64,000 nt of DNA from Streptomyces aurantiogriseus (GTDB taxonomy: Bacteria > Actinomycetota > Actinomycetes > Streptomycetales > Streptomycetaceae), in NCBI RefSeq assembly GCF_014649375.1, contig NZ_BMSX01000009.1:62001-126000 (forward strand), read 5' to 3'. The position numbers and the translations under genes were made by a program. This document shows positions 54,479-64,000 of the stretch, piece by piece; within the stretch, counting starts at the first letter, position 1; each line of letters begins with the position of its first letter. The notes under the pieces are model-generated. The model was not told the DNA's origin. It saw only the letters and a list, made by a program, of their open reading frames with translations, and made no database searches.

Positions 54479-56416
54479 TCACCGGATGGTGATCGTGATC
54501 GTCGACCCCTTGGGCGCCGTCTCGCCGCCCGCCACGGACTGGCTCTTCACGGTGTCGCCGAACAGACCGAGCAGCCCGCGGTCCTCCTTGACCTTGAAGC
54601 CGGCCCCCTCCAGCGCGGTCTTGGCGTCACCCACGCTGTCGCCGACCACGTCCGGGACCTCGACCATCTCCGGGCCCTTGGACAGGGTCAGCGTCACCGT
54701 GTCGCCCTCGGCGGCCCGCTGGTCCGGCCCCGGCGACTGGAGGGCGACCTGGCCCTTGTCGAACTCGGAGTTGACCCCCTCGGCGGAGACCCTCACCTTC
54801 AGACCGGCCCCCTGCAGCTCGGCCCGGGCGTCGGCGAGGTCCTCGCCGGTGACGTCCGGTACGTCGACGGGGCGCCCCTTGCTGACGACGAGGGAGACCA
54901 CCGAGCCCGCCCGCCGCTCCGTGCCGGCCTCGGGGCTGCTGCTGATCACCGCGCCCTTGGCGATGTCCTCGCTGAACGCCTCCGTGACCAGCCCCGGCTC
55001 CAGACCGTCCTCCTTCAGCTGCGCCTTGGCCTTGGCCAGCCGGGAGCCCTTCAGATACGGCACCTTCACGGTCTCGGGGCCGTCGGAGACGACGAGCGCC
55101 ACGGCGTCGTTCTTGCGGATGCGGGCGCCGGGCTCCGGATCGGTGCTGATGACCGTGCCGCGCTCGACGGTGTCGCTGTACTCGTGCCTGATCGCGCCGA
55201 CCTCGAGCCCGGCCGCCTCCAGCCGCTGCTCGGCCCGCGCCTGCGTCTGCGTCAGCACCGCCGGGACCTTGGTGAACTGCCCGGAGTTGATGTACCAGAC
55301 GCCCGCGCCGAGGCCGAGCACCAGCAGAACGGCGGTGACGATCGCGAGCAATCCGCGCCGGGGCGGCCCGGAGCGGCGCCGGGGCGGCAGCGGAGGCTCC
55401 GCCTCGAACCGGGACGTCCGGTTCGTCGCCGCCTCGCCCAGCGGTTCCTCGTCCTCGTTGACGGGCAGCGGCCGGGGCACGGTCAGCGAGCGCGGGATCA
55501 CACTCGTCCGGTCCTCGGCGTTGTCGTGCGCCGCGGAACGGGCCTGCGGCGGCAGTGCGTCGAGTTGCTCCTCGTCGAGCGCGCCACGCGCCGCACGCAC
55601 CTGCGCGAGCAGCGCCACCGCGTCGTGCGGCCGCACCCCCGGGGTGCGGGCGGTGGCCGAGGCGACCAGCTCGTCCAGCTCGTACGCCAGACCGGGCACG
55701 GCGGCCGAAGGTGGCGGGACGTCCTCGTGGAGGTGCTTGTAGAGCACGATGGCGGGGGAGTCCCCGTCGTGCGGCTTGTCACCGGTGAGCATCTCGTAGA
55801 GCACGACCCCGCACGCGTACACGTCCACGCGCGCGTCCGCGGTGCCCTGCTCTATCTGCTCCGGCGCGAGGTAGGAGACGGTCCCGAGGACGGCCCCGGT
55901 GGTGCTGGTGACGGTGTCCACGGACCGCACGAGCCCGAAGTCGGCGACCTTGACCCGCCCGTCATCCCCTATCAGCACGTTCTCGGGTTTCATGTCCCGG
56001 TGCACGAACCCGGCGCGGTGCGCGGCACCGAGCGCGGCCAGCACCGGCTCCAGGATGTCGAACGCGGCCCGCGGCTGCAGCGCCCCGCGCTCACGCAGCA
56101 CGTCCCGCAGGGTGCACCCGGCGATGTACTCCATGGCGAGGTAGACGTACGACCCATCAGTCCCTTGGTCGAACACCTGTACGACGTTCGGGTGCGCCAG
56201 CCGGGCGACGGACTTCGCCTCGCGGATGAAGCGCTCGACGAACGAGGCGTCGGTCGCGAGCGTCGGGTGCATCACCTTGAGCGCGAGGACCCGGTCGAGG
56301 CGGGTGTCCACGGCCCGGTAGACCGTGGCCATCCCGCCGACCGCGATCCGCGCGTCCACGCGATAACGCCCGTCGAGCACCTGCCCGACCAGAGGGTCCT
56401 GAAGGGTCGTGTCCAC
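54479..56416 (-). CDS. PASTA-domain Ser/Thr protein kinase (PknL-type)
   Basis: 645 residues from GTG 56416; upstream extension is rejected because -10 TACACT lies seven bases before the GTG. Kinase domain (~15-280) with GGMATVYRAV, catalytic HRDMKPENVL, VADFGLVRS and APEQIEQGTADARVDVYACG. A basic Pro linker leads to one membrane helix (LLAIVTAVLLVLGLGAGVWYI near 365). Four PASTA repeats follow outside (each ending in DGP, SKGR, SKGP or the C-terminus). Such kinases sense muropeptides. Next to aroG-like, Rv2175c-like and metF genes it corresponds to M. tuberculosis pknL; I think it is also called pkaF in S. coelicolor. Confidence 0.93.
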   Translation of the reverse strand: MDTTLQDPLVGQVLDGRYRVDARIAVGGMATVYRAVDTRLDRVLALKVMHPTLATDASFVERFIREAKSVARLAHPNVVQVFDQGTDGSYVYLAMEYIAGCTLRDVLRERGALQPRAAFDILEPVLAALGAAHRAGFVHRDMKPENVLIGDDGRVKVADFGLVRSVDTVTSTTGAVLGTVSYLAPEQIEQGTADARVDVYACGVVLYEMLTGDKPHDGDSPAIVLYKHLHEDVPPPSAAVPGLAYELDELVASATARTPGVRPHDAVALLAQVRAARGALDEEQLDALPPQARSAAHDNAEDRTSVIPRSLTVPRPLPVNEDEEPLGEAATNRTSRFEAEPPLPPRRRSGPPRRGLLAIVTAVLLVLGLGAGVWYINSGQFTKVPAVLTQTQARAEQRLEAAGLEVGAIRHEYSDTVERGTVISTDPEPGARIRKNDAVALVVSDGPETVKVPYLKGSRLAKAKAQLKEDGLEPGLVTEAFSEDIAKGAVISSSPEAGTERRAGSVVSLVVSKGRPVDVPDVTGEDLADARAELQGAGLKVRVSAEGVNSEFDKGQVALQSPGPDQRAAEGDTVTLTLSKGPEMVEVPDVVGDSVGDAKTALEGAGFKVKEDRGLLGLFGDTVKSQSVAGGETAPKGSTITITIR

Positions 56417-56423
56417 GCACGCG

Positions 56424-56429
56424 AGTGTA
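56424..56429 (-). promoter_or_regulatory. -10 box of a leaderless kinase transcript
   Basis: TACACT on the minus strand, seven bases upstream of GTG 56416. This position puts the transcription start at or next to the start codon. Confidence 0.5.
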
Positions 56430-56551
56430 CGAGCCCCCACGGACACCCCCACCTCCCCGACCACCATCGAAGCACGACTGCAGCGGAGCTGTGACGTGGG
56501 ACACGGAGGTGGGACGGAGAGGGCGGGGATGAGCGGATGCGGGGCGCGCGG

Positions 56552-56666
56552 GGCAGGGGGAGGGCGGGGCGAGGTGGACGCTGGAGGGGGGGCAGGGGGG
56601 AGGGCGGGGCGAGGCGGATGCTGGGCGTGGGACAGGGGACAGGGGACAGGGGACAAGGGACAGGGG
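56552..56666. repeat. G-rich repeats in the 56417-56875 gap
   Basis: The 459-bp gap upstream of the kinase holds no gene. It contains a ~33-bp direct repeat (56552-56584 and 56591-56624) and then about five copies of the 7-mer GGGACAG (56629-56666, one with an A insertion). The plus strand is almost pure purine in places with many G-runs, so it could form G-quadruplex structures. The remainder shows no clear element. Confidence 0.75.
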
Positions 56667-56875
56667 CGGGCGGGGGGCCAGCCGGACGTTGGCGCGGGGC
56701 GCCGGCAGCCGCCGAGGGCGCGGTCGGCCTCACCGCAGCGCAGGTGCACTGGTTACTGCCGCGCACGGCGCGGCGGCCGCCGACGGTGCTGCGCCCCCAC
56801 GGGCGACGTCCACCTCTTGTCCGACCGGAAACGGGTGGTGCGTGGGTGGGAGAGCGAACGGGGGTGGACCGACGT

Positions 56876-57673
<798 letters not shown>

Positions 57674-57874
57674 TCAGCCTCCCTGGACGGCCGTGAGGAC
57701 TTCCACGCGGTCCCCCTCGGAGAGGGCGGTCGCGGACCACTGCGCGCGCGGGACGACGGTTTCGTTGAGCGCGGCGGCCACCCCGGAGGGCGCCGCGCTC
57801 AGGGACCGTACGACGGCGTCGAGGACCGTGCCGGGAGCGACCTCCCGGGATTCCCCGTTGACGGAGATGTTCAT
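57674..57874 (-). CDS. thiS: Sulfur carrier protein ThiS
   Basis: 66 residues with ubiquitin-like fold, MNISVNGESREV at the start and the obligatory Gly-Gly C-terminus (LTAVQGG), which is adenylated and thiocarboxylated to deliver sulfur to ThiG. ATG overlaps the thiO stop by 4 nt. Confidence 0.95.
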   Translation of the reverse strand: MNISVNGESREVAPGTVLDAVVRSLSAAPSGVAAALNETVVPRAQWSATALSEGDRVEVLTAVQGG

Positions 57875-59034
57875 GCGGGCTGCTCCGAGAGTGCGGCGGC
57901 GCCGAAGCGCCGGGGCGTGAAGGGAAGGGCCACGTCGGGGAGTTCACCGGTGGCCAGGACATGCGCCATCGCGTCACCCGTCACCGGCGTGAGCAGCACG
58001 CCGTTGCGGTAGTGCCCGGTCGCCAGCAGCAGCCCGTCCAGCACGGTCGGCCCGAGCAGCGGCGCGTTGTCGGGCGACCCGGGACGCAGCCCCGCACGCG
58101 TCTCCGTCAGCGGCAGCTCGGTGATCCCGGGGACCAGCTCGTGCGCGTCCCGCAGCAACTCGTACACGCCCCCGGCCGTCACCGTCGTGTCCCAGCCCAG
58201 CTCCTCACTGGTCGCGCCGACGACCAGCTCGCCGTTCTCCCGCGGCACCAGGTACACATGGCTGCCGCGCACCACGGCCCGCACCGTCCGGCTCAGGAAC
58301 GGCGCGTACCGCTTCGGCACGGTCAGCCGCAGCACCTGCCCCTTCACCGGCCGCACCGGCGGCAGCACCTCGTCCGGCACCCCCGCGAGCCGCCCGCTGA
58401 GGCTGCCGGCCGCGAGCACCACCTGCCCCGCGCCCAACGCCGCACCCGCGCGCGTGAGGACCCCCGCCGCGCGACCGGCCACCACGGACAGCCGCTCGGC
58501 CCACGTCCGGTGGAAGACCACGCCCGCCCGCTCGCACGCGGCCACCAGCGCGCCGGCCAGCCGTCGGGGATCGATCTGGTGGTCGCCGTCCACCCGCAGC
58601 CCGCCGCGCACCCCCGGCGCGAGCATCGGCTCCAGCCGCCGGCACTCCCGCCCGGACAGCCACTCCGACTCCAGCCCCGACTGCCGCTGCAGGGCGTGCA
58701 GTTCCCGCAGATGCGCGCGGTCGTCGGCGTCCAGCGCGACCGCGAGCGTGCCGGAACGGCGGTAGCCGAGATCGTGGCCGGTGAGGTCGGTCAGCTCGGC
58801 CGCGAAGTCCGGGTAGCGGCGGGCCGACGCGAGGTTCAGACCGAGCAGCGTCTGCTCGCCGTGGTGCAGCTCCGTGACGGCGGCCAGCATCCCGGCCGCC
58901 ACCTGCGCGGCCCCGCCGCCCGGTTCGGGGTCCACCACCGCCGTGGCGAAGCCGCGCTGCGCGGCCCGCCACGCCGTGACGAGCCCGATGATGCCGCCCC
59001 CTACGACAAGGACGTCTGACGTACGTGAGGACAT
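57871..59034 (-). CDS. thiO: Glycine oxidase ThiO
   Basis: 387 residues, FAD-dependent amine oxidase: DVLVVGGGIIGLVTAWRAAQRG (dinucleotide fold, split over two motifs), GHDLGYRRSGTLAVALD, and ATGHYRNGVLLTP near the end. It oxidises glycine to the imine used by ThiG, the aerobic route of bacilli and actinomycetes. It is the first gene of the operon; the TPP riboswitch lies directly upstream and contains its Shine-Dalgarno-like AAGGGAGG. Confidence 0.95.
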   Translation of the reverse strand: MSSRTSDVLVVGGGIIGLVTAWRAAQRGFATAVVDPEPGGGAAQVAAGMLAAVTELHHGEQTLLGLNLASARRYPDFAAELTDLTGHDLGYRRSGTLAVALDADDRAHLRELHALQRQSGLESEWLSGRECRRLEPMLAPGVRGGLRVDGDHQIDPRRLAGALVAACERAGVVFHRTWAERLSVVAGRAAGVLTRAGAALGAGQVVLAAGSLSGRLAGVPDEVLPPVRPVKGQVLRLTVPKRYAPFLSRTVRAVVRGSHVYLVPRENGELVVGATSEELGWDTTVTAGGVYELLRDAHELVPGITELPLTETRAGLRPGSPDNAPLLGPTVLDGLLLATGHYRNGVLLTPVTGDAMAHVLATGELPDVALPFTPRRFGAAALSEQPA

Positions 59035-59046
59035 GGGCGTCCAGCC

Positions 59047-59136
59047 CCTCCCTTCGCCGGCATGACCCGGATCAGGTTCGTACGGTCGGAGGCCGCCAGC
59101 CTCCCTCTCAGCCCGGTGCGTCCGGGCTCCCGCGAG
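59047..59136 (-). promoter_or_regulatory. TPP riboswitch (THI element) of thiOSG
   Basis: On the minus strand the conserved order is GGGAGCCC, GGGCTGAGAGGGAG, CGACCGT, GAACCTGATCCGGGTCATGC, CGGCGAAGGGAGG. This is the thiamine pyrophosphate aptamer. Its 3' strand includes the ribosome-binding sequence of thiO, 12 bases before the ATG. Ligand binding should hide that sequence and lower translation. Confidence 0.96.
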
Positions 59137-59195
59137 TGCTCTACGTTGGCCACCCTAGCCCGACGCCGTATGTCTCAGTAAGGGAGCCTCCGTCC

Positions 59196-59546
59196 GTGCC
59201 GCCTTCGCTCGACGGTCTCGTCCTCGCCCCCGTTGCCGACCAGGCCCCCGGCCAGGTCGGCACCCGCACCCGCTTCACGTACCACGAGCGGGACGGTGTG
59301 ATCTGGGCCGATTACGCGGGCGGCGATGTCGTACACGGGCATCTGGTGGGCACCCGGGAAGGAGACCGGCTCGACTTCCGGTACGTCCAGCTCAAGCACG
59401 ACGGGACGACGTCCTCCGGGCACTGCGTCTCGACGGTCGTGGAGCTGCCCGACGGACGCGTGCGCCTCGACGAGACGTGGGAGTGGGAGTCGCAGGCGGG
59501 CAGCGGGACGAGCGTTGTGGAGCAGGTCACGGAGCACGACGACTGA
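59196..59546 (+). CDS. Small conserved protein of the family often labelled n-acetylglutamate synthase
   Basis: 116 residues from GTG 59196, AAGGGAG ten bases upstream. The sequence pattern TRTRFTYHERDGVIWADYAGGDVVHGHLVGTREGDRLDFRYVQ, with alternating hydrophobic and polar residues, suggests an antiparallel beta barrel. Homologues in Bacillus carry the name n-acetylglutamate synthase, which I think is a carried-over misannotation since no GNAT motif is visible. The function is unknown. It stands divergent from thiO. Confidence 0.75.
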   Translation: MPPSLDGLVLAPVADQAPGQVGTRTRFTYHERDGVIWADYAGGDVVHGHLVGTREGDRLDFRYVQLKHDGTTSSGHCVSTVVELPDGRVRLDETWEWESQAGSGTSVVEQVTEHDD

Positions 59547-59562
59547 CTGACAGATTGTCAGT
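59546..59562. promoter_or_regulatory. Perfect inverted repeat upstream of the FAD reductase gene
   Basis: ACTGACA (59546-59552), spacer GAT, TGTCAGT (59556-59562). It sits on the stop codon of the upstream gene and right before a -10 box TATGGT (59567-59572), seven bases before GTG 59579. It looks like a repressor operator in a compact promoter. Confidence 0.6.
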
Positions 59563-59578
59563 TGTCTATGGTGATCAG

Positions 59579-60820
59579 GTGAGCGAGCAGACGCAGGAAG
59601 AAGGCAGGTCACCGGCGCGGCGCGTGGTCGTCGTCGGCGCGGGCATGGCCGGTGTGCAGACCGCGGTCGCCCTGCGCGAACAGGGCTTCGACGGCACGGT
59701 GACCCTGATCGGCGCCGAACCCCACCAGCCCTACGACCGGCCGCCGCTGTCCAAGGCCGTCCTGCTCGGCACGGCCGAGGGTTCCGCCTTCGACGTCGAC
59801 TTCGAGAGCCTCGACATCGAACTCCGCCTGGGCAGCGAGGCCCTCGGCGTGCGCCCCGCCGACCACGAACTGGACACCGAGACCGGCCCCGTCCCGTACG
59901 ACGTCCTCGTCCTGGCCACCGGCGCCGAACCGATCCGGCTGCCCGGCGCCGAGGGCGTGCCCGGCGTCCATCTGCTGCGCACCCTGGACGACGCCGAACG
60001 ACTGCGGCCCGTACTCGCCCGGCAGCACGACATCGTGGTCGTCGGCGCCGGCTGGATCGGTGCCGAGTTCGCCACGGCCGCCCGCGAGGCGGGCTGCGCG
60101 GTCACCGTCGTCGAGGCCGCCGACCGGCCGCTGGCCGGTGCCCTGCCCGCCGAGGTCGCCGCCCCGATGACCGCCTGGTACGCCGACAGCGGCACCGAAC
60201 TGCGCACCCGCGCGCGCGTGGAGCGCGTCGAGCCCGGCGCGGTCGTCCTCGACGACGGCTCACGGCTGCCCGCCGACGCCGTCGTCGTCGGCATCGGCGC
60301 CCGCCCCGCCACGGCCTGGCTGGCCGGCTCCGGCATCGAGCTCGGCATGCACGGCGAGGTCGTGGCCGACGTCCACCTGCGCACCTCCGTGCCGGACGTG
60401 TACGCGGTCGGCGACTGCGCCTCCTTCCCTTCGGGAAGGTACGGCGAGCGGCTCCTCGTCCACCACTGGGACAACGCCCTCCAGGGCCCGCGCACGGTCG
60501 CCGCGAACATCCTCGGCGGGGTCACCGGCGAGCCCCCGGCGGTCTACGACCCGGTGCCGTACTTCTGGTCCGAGCAGTTCGGCCGCTTCGTCCAGTACGC
60601 CGGCCACCACACGGGCGCCGACACCACTCTCTGGCGCGGTGACCCGGCCGGACCGGCCTGGACGGTCTGCTGGCTGCGCGAGGACCGCCTGGTCGCCCTC
60701 CTCGCGGTGGGCCGCCCCCGCGACCTCGCCCAGGGACGCCGGCTGATCGAGGCGGGCACGCCGATGAACCCGCGGCTGCTGGAGGACCCGGCGAGACCGC
60801 TGAAGGCGGCGACGGCCTGA
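59579..60820 (+). CDS. FAD-dependent ferredoxin-reductase-type oxidoreductase
   Basis: 413 residues from GTG 59579. Two dinucleotide-binding folds: VVVVGAGMAGVQTAVALREQG for FAD and VVVGAGWIGAEFATAAREAG for NAD(P)H (each recognisable in blocks). YDRPPLSK and DVYAVGDCASF are typical of BphA4/rhodocoxin-type reductases that feed electrons to a ferredoxin for P450s or dioxygenases. A C-terminal reductase domain follows. No ferredoxin or oxygenase gene is adjacent, so the partner is unknown. Confidence 0.9.
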   Translation: MSEQTQEEGRSPARRVVVVGAGMAGVQTAVALREQGFDGTVTLIGAEPHQPYDRPPLSKAVLLGTAEGSAFDVDFESLDIELRLGSEALGVRPADHELDTETGPVPYDVLVLATGAEPIRLPGAEGVPGVHLLRTLDDAERLRPVLARQHDIVVVGAGWIGAEFATAAREAGCAVTVVEAADRPLAGALPAEVAAPMTAWYADSGTELRTRARVERVEPGAVVLDDGSRLPADAVVVGIGARPATAWLAGSGIELGMHGEVVADVHLRTSVPDVYAVGDCASFPSGRYGERLLVHHWDNALQGPRTVAANILGGVTGEPPAVYDPVPYFWSEQFGRFVQYAGHHTGADTTLWRGDPAGPAWTVCWLREDRLVALLAVGRPRDLAQGRRLIEAGTPMNPRLLEDPARPLKAATA

Positions 60821-60927
60821 CCGGAGGGCCGGCGAGCGGCGACGACCCGCCTCGAACACCTGGCCGGACGGGCACGTCGGACCGGCCCGACTTCCGACTG
60901 TCAGTGGCAGATGGCAGGCTTGTTCCC

Positions 60928-61293
60928 GTGACCGAGATTGACGCAAAGATCGATGCTCTCGTCCCCGCCTGGCTCACCCTGCCCGACATTGCCGAAATGC
61001 TCGGCGTCGAGGTGACACGCGTCCGGCAGCTGGTCAAGGAGGGCCAGCTCATCGCCGTACGTCGTGGCGAGAACCGCGCGCTGCACGTGCCCGCCGCCTT
61101 CATCGACGGGGACAAGGTCGTCAAGGGCCTGTCCGGGACCCTGACGCTGCTGCGGGACGACGGCTTCACCGACGAAGAGGCGCTGGAGTGGCTCTTCACC
61201 CCCGATCCGTCCCTGCCCGGGACCCCGGCGCAGGCCCTGAGCGAGAATCGCGGCACCGAGGTGAAGCGCCGCGCCCAGGCGCTCGCCGTCTGA
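60928..61293 (+). CDS. Rv2175c-like DNA-binding regulatory protein
   Basis: 121 residues from GTG 60928. A winged HTH of excisionase/MerR-like type occupies residues ~15-60 (LTLPDIAEMLGVEVTRVRQLVKEGQLIAVRR), followed by a conserved C-terminal domain (LSGTLTLLRDDGFTDEEALEWLF). It matches M. tuberculosis Rv2175c, a DNA-binding substrate of the kinase PknL encoded next to it. Here the PASTA kinase is 4.5 kb away with thiOSG between. Phosphorylation by that kinase is a reasonable expectation. Target genes are unknown. Confidence 0.85.
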   Translation: MTEIDAKIDALVPAWLTLPDIAEMLGVEVTRVRQLVKEGQLIAVRRGENRALHVPAAFIDGDKVVKGLSGTLTLLRDDGFTDEEALEWLFTPDPSLPGTPAQALSENRGTEVKRRAQALAV

Positions 61294-61409
61294 CCGCGGA
61301 GTCCGATCGGCAGAGCCCGATCCGCAGATTCACAACCGCCTGATGTACGACCGTGGCGCGCCCCGTGGCTCGCTGCGGCCGTGCACCACCGCCCCGGGGG
61401 GACCCACGC

Positions 61410-62057
61410 ATGTCCGACACCGCCCGCGCCCGGCTCGCCGACGCGCGCCTCTACCTGTGCACGGACGCCCGTAAGCGCCAGGGTGACCTCGCGGAGTTCC
61501 TGGACGCGGTCCTCGCGGGCGGTGTCGACATCGTCCAACTGCGGGACAAGGGCATGGAGGCGGCCGAGGAGCTGGAGCACCTGAAGGTGTTCGCCGACGC
61601 CTGTGCCCGGCACGGCAAGCTGCTGGCGGTCAACGACCGCGCGGACGTGGCCCATGCCGCCGGCTCCGACGTCCTCCATCTGGGCCAGGGCGACCTGCCC
61701 GTCTCCGCGGCCCGCGCCCTTCTCGGCGACGACGTGCTCATAGGCCGCTCCACACACGCGGAAGCGGAGGCGGCCGCCGCGGCCGTCCAGGAGGGCGTGG
61801 ACTACTTCTGCACCGGCCCGTGCTGGCCCACCCCCACCAAGCCCGGCCGCCCCGCCCCCGGCCTCGGCCTGGTCCGTCACACCGCGTCCCTCGGCACCGA
61901 CCGCCCCTGGTTCGCCATCGGCGGCATCGACCTGGCCAACCTGGACCAGGTGCTGGAGGCGGGCGCCCGCCGGGTCGTGGTCGTCCGGGCGATCACCGAG
62001 GCGGACGACCCGGGGGCCGCGGCGGCGGAGTTCACCAAGCGTCTGAGCCAGGCGTAG
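61410..62057 (+). CDS. thiE: Thiamine-phosphate synthase
   Basis: 215 residues from ATG 61410 with GGGGGG upstream. TIM barrel joining hydroxymethylpyrimidine diphosphate and thiazole phosphate to thiamine phosphate. Motifs: [33 protein letters not shown] (two blocks), GRSTH and [12 protein letters not shown]. It is near the thiOSG operon but on the other strand and lacks its own TPP aptamer in the 116 bp upstream. Confidence 0.95.
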   Translation: MSDTARARLADARLYLCTDARKRQGDLAEFLDAVLAGGVDIVQLRDKGMEAAEELEHLKVFADACARHGKLLAVNDRADVAHAAGSDVLHLGQGDLPVSAARALLGDDVLIGRSTHAEAEAAAAAVQEGVDYFCTGPCWPTPTKPGRPAPGLGLVRHTASLGTDRPWFAIGGIDLANLDQVLEAGARRVVVVRAITEADDPGAAAAEFTKRLSQA

Positions 62058-62135
62058 ACCCGGTCGGCCCGGTTGGCCGGGCTGTCCAAGGGATGGACAA
62101 CAAGTCGACAATTCGGGCAAATATCCGAGATCCGG

Positions 62136-63094
<959 letters not shown>

Positions 63095-63150
63095 ACCGGT
63101 CGCACCCACATACGACACACTGCGTAGCGGCCACTGGGAGAGGGGCGTAC

Positions 63151-64000
63151 ATGGGCTGGACGGTCCTCTACATCGCGTTCGGCATCGTCGCGCTGTGGCT
63201 GCTCGGCGAAGTGCTGCTGCAGTACAAGGCACGGCTGCGCTGGCGACTGCTGGCGTTCGTCGGCTTCCTCGGCGTCGTGCTGGGTGTGCTGATCCCGTCC
63301 GTCATCGTCATCGGTCTGGGCGCGGCCGCCTTCGCGGTCGGCCAGACCTACGTCACGCTGTCGTTCCGCCGCGGCTTCGCGGCGGGCTGGGCCGTCAGCC
63401 GCCCCGGCGCCGACGGCACCAAGCGCCGCCGCGGCACGGCCGAGCGCCAGGACCCGACCCTCGAGGTCTCGGACCTGGAGGCGACCGACGGCGGCACCGA
63501 CTCGTACAGCCAGGACGCCGGCACGCCGTTCGGCGGCGGCGACAGCCTGGCGTACGGCCAGGACAAGAGCTCCTACGACGACGACTACGACCGCGACGAC
63601 GTCTTCACGCCCGCCGCGCGTACCCACGCCTCCACGGCCGCCGAGACCACCGCCGTCTACGAGCCGCAGCCCATTCCCGACGACACCGGCTCCTACGGCA
63701 TATACAGCGACTCCGCCTACGCGGCCGCCGGCCAGCCCCAGGACCAGTACGCGACGGCCGCCCAGGGCGCGGACCAGAGCTACGGCTACGACGGGTACAC
63801 CGGGTACGGCCAGCAGCAGTACGGCTACGACGCCTCCGGCGAGCAGCAGTACGCCGCCTACTCCGACCCGTACATCGGCACCCAGACCTACGGCGGGGGC
63901 TCCTACGACGCCGACTACGGCCAGCAGCAGTACGGGCAACAGAGCTACGGGCAGGACCAGTACGGCGGCACCGGTGGCTACGGGGAGACCCCGTCCGGCG
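63151..64000 (+). CDS. Membrane protein with Tyr/Gly/Gln-rich C-terminal tail, truncated by the window
   Basis: At least 283 residues, open at the right edge, ATG 63151 with GAGAGGGG upstream. The first ~75 residues hold two membrane helices (VLYIAFGIVALWLLGEVLL and a second ~45-70) with a basic loop between. From about residue 110 it becomes acidic, then a low-complexity tail rich in Tyr, Gly, Gln, Asp and Ser (repeats such as GYGQQQYGYD, YGQQSYGQDQYGG). This resembles prion-like, condensate-forming segments. The function is unknown. Confidence 0.8.
   Translation, partial: MGWTVLYIAFGIVALWLLGEVLLQYKARLRWRLLAFVGFLGVVLGVLIPSVIVIGLGAAAFAVGQTYVTLSFRRGFAAGWAVSRPGADGTKRRRGTAERQDPTLEVSDLEATDGGTDSYSQDAGTPFGGGDSLAYGQDKSSYDDDYDRDDVFTPAARTHASTAAETTAVYEPQPIPDDTGSYGIYSDSAYAAAGQPQDQYATAAQGADQSYGYDGYTGYGQQQYGYDASGEQQYAAYSDPYIGTQTYGGGSYDADYGQQQYGQQSYGQDQYGGTGGYGETPSG

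Noticed and set aside
61294-61409. Second TPP riboswitch in front of thiE
   Set aside because: No CTGAGA or ACCTGATC box is present in this stretch.

Overview
This window looks like chromosomal core DNA of a Streptomyces very close to S. coelicolor/S. lividans. GC is high, with strongly third-position-GC coding, GTG and TTG starts are common, and many promoters appear leaderless. Gene content and order match my memory of S. coelicolor from about SCO2162 (nadA) down to SCO2102. Most protein calls rest on motifs visible in the translations. Several are also supported by gene order recalled from Mycobacterium tuberculosis Rv2204c-Rv2172c (erpA, adoK, ctaC, qcrBAC, ctaE, trpD, an NlpC/P60 protein, pimB, fadD15, SRPBCC, ArsA-like, acyltransferase, aroG, pknL, Rv2175c, metF). 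This is therefore an ancient actinobacterial block with Streptomyces insertions. I could not run any search, so homology statements come from recall and motif reading.

Layout. 1-6 kb: start of nadA, erpA, a membrane-anchored protein, adenosine kinase adoK, a MITE-like element, and a cysteine desulfurase-TusA fusion. 6-15.6 kb: the aerobic respiratory chain, ctaCDF then ctaE-qcrCAB, separated by an L,D-transpeptidase and an orphan degenerate receiver. 15.7-21.4 kb: trpD, a SAM-IV riboswitch in front of a SufS-like enzyme, rhomboid protease, RAM-domain protein, zinc ribbon and NYN nuclease. 21.6-28.5 kb: two NlpC/P60 hydrolases, a lipoprotein metallopeptidase, a PadR/MATE pair with a visible operator, and mannosyltransferase pimB. 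28.5-36.8 kb: secreted cholesterol oxidase, fadD15, phosphoesterase, SRPBCC, ArsA-like ATPase, DUF5304-like protein and glucokinase glkA. 36.9-43.2 kb: EEP nuclease-fold protein, membrane protein, esterase, acyltransferase, two-component system and a phosphofructokinase with pyrophosphate-type residues. 43.3-48.2 kb: a three-gene TPR-CHAT cassette. 48.3-51.8 kb: anthranilate synthase with a trpL attenuator, divergent from class II DAHP synthase. 51.9-54.4 kb: iron-box bfd, bfr, a molybdoenzyme and endonuclease IV. 54.5-64 kb: PASTA kinase, TPP-riboswitch thiOSG, FAD reductase, Rv2175c-like regulator, thiE, metF and a truncated membrane protein with a Tyr/Gly/Gln-rich tail.

How parts work together. 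The cyt bc1-aa3 genes form two runs with 4-nt start/stop overlaps. Three RNA switches control sulfur, thiamine and tryptophan genes (SAM-IV, TPP, Trp-codon attenuator). Bfd and Bfr are an iron release/storage pair with a DmdR-type iron box. DAHP synthase and anthranilate synthase share a 107-bp divergent control region. One small repeat family recurs: between genes, inside a second repeat, and in frame inside a coding sequence. The least explained unit is the TPR-CHAT gene with its two followers.
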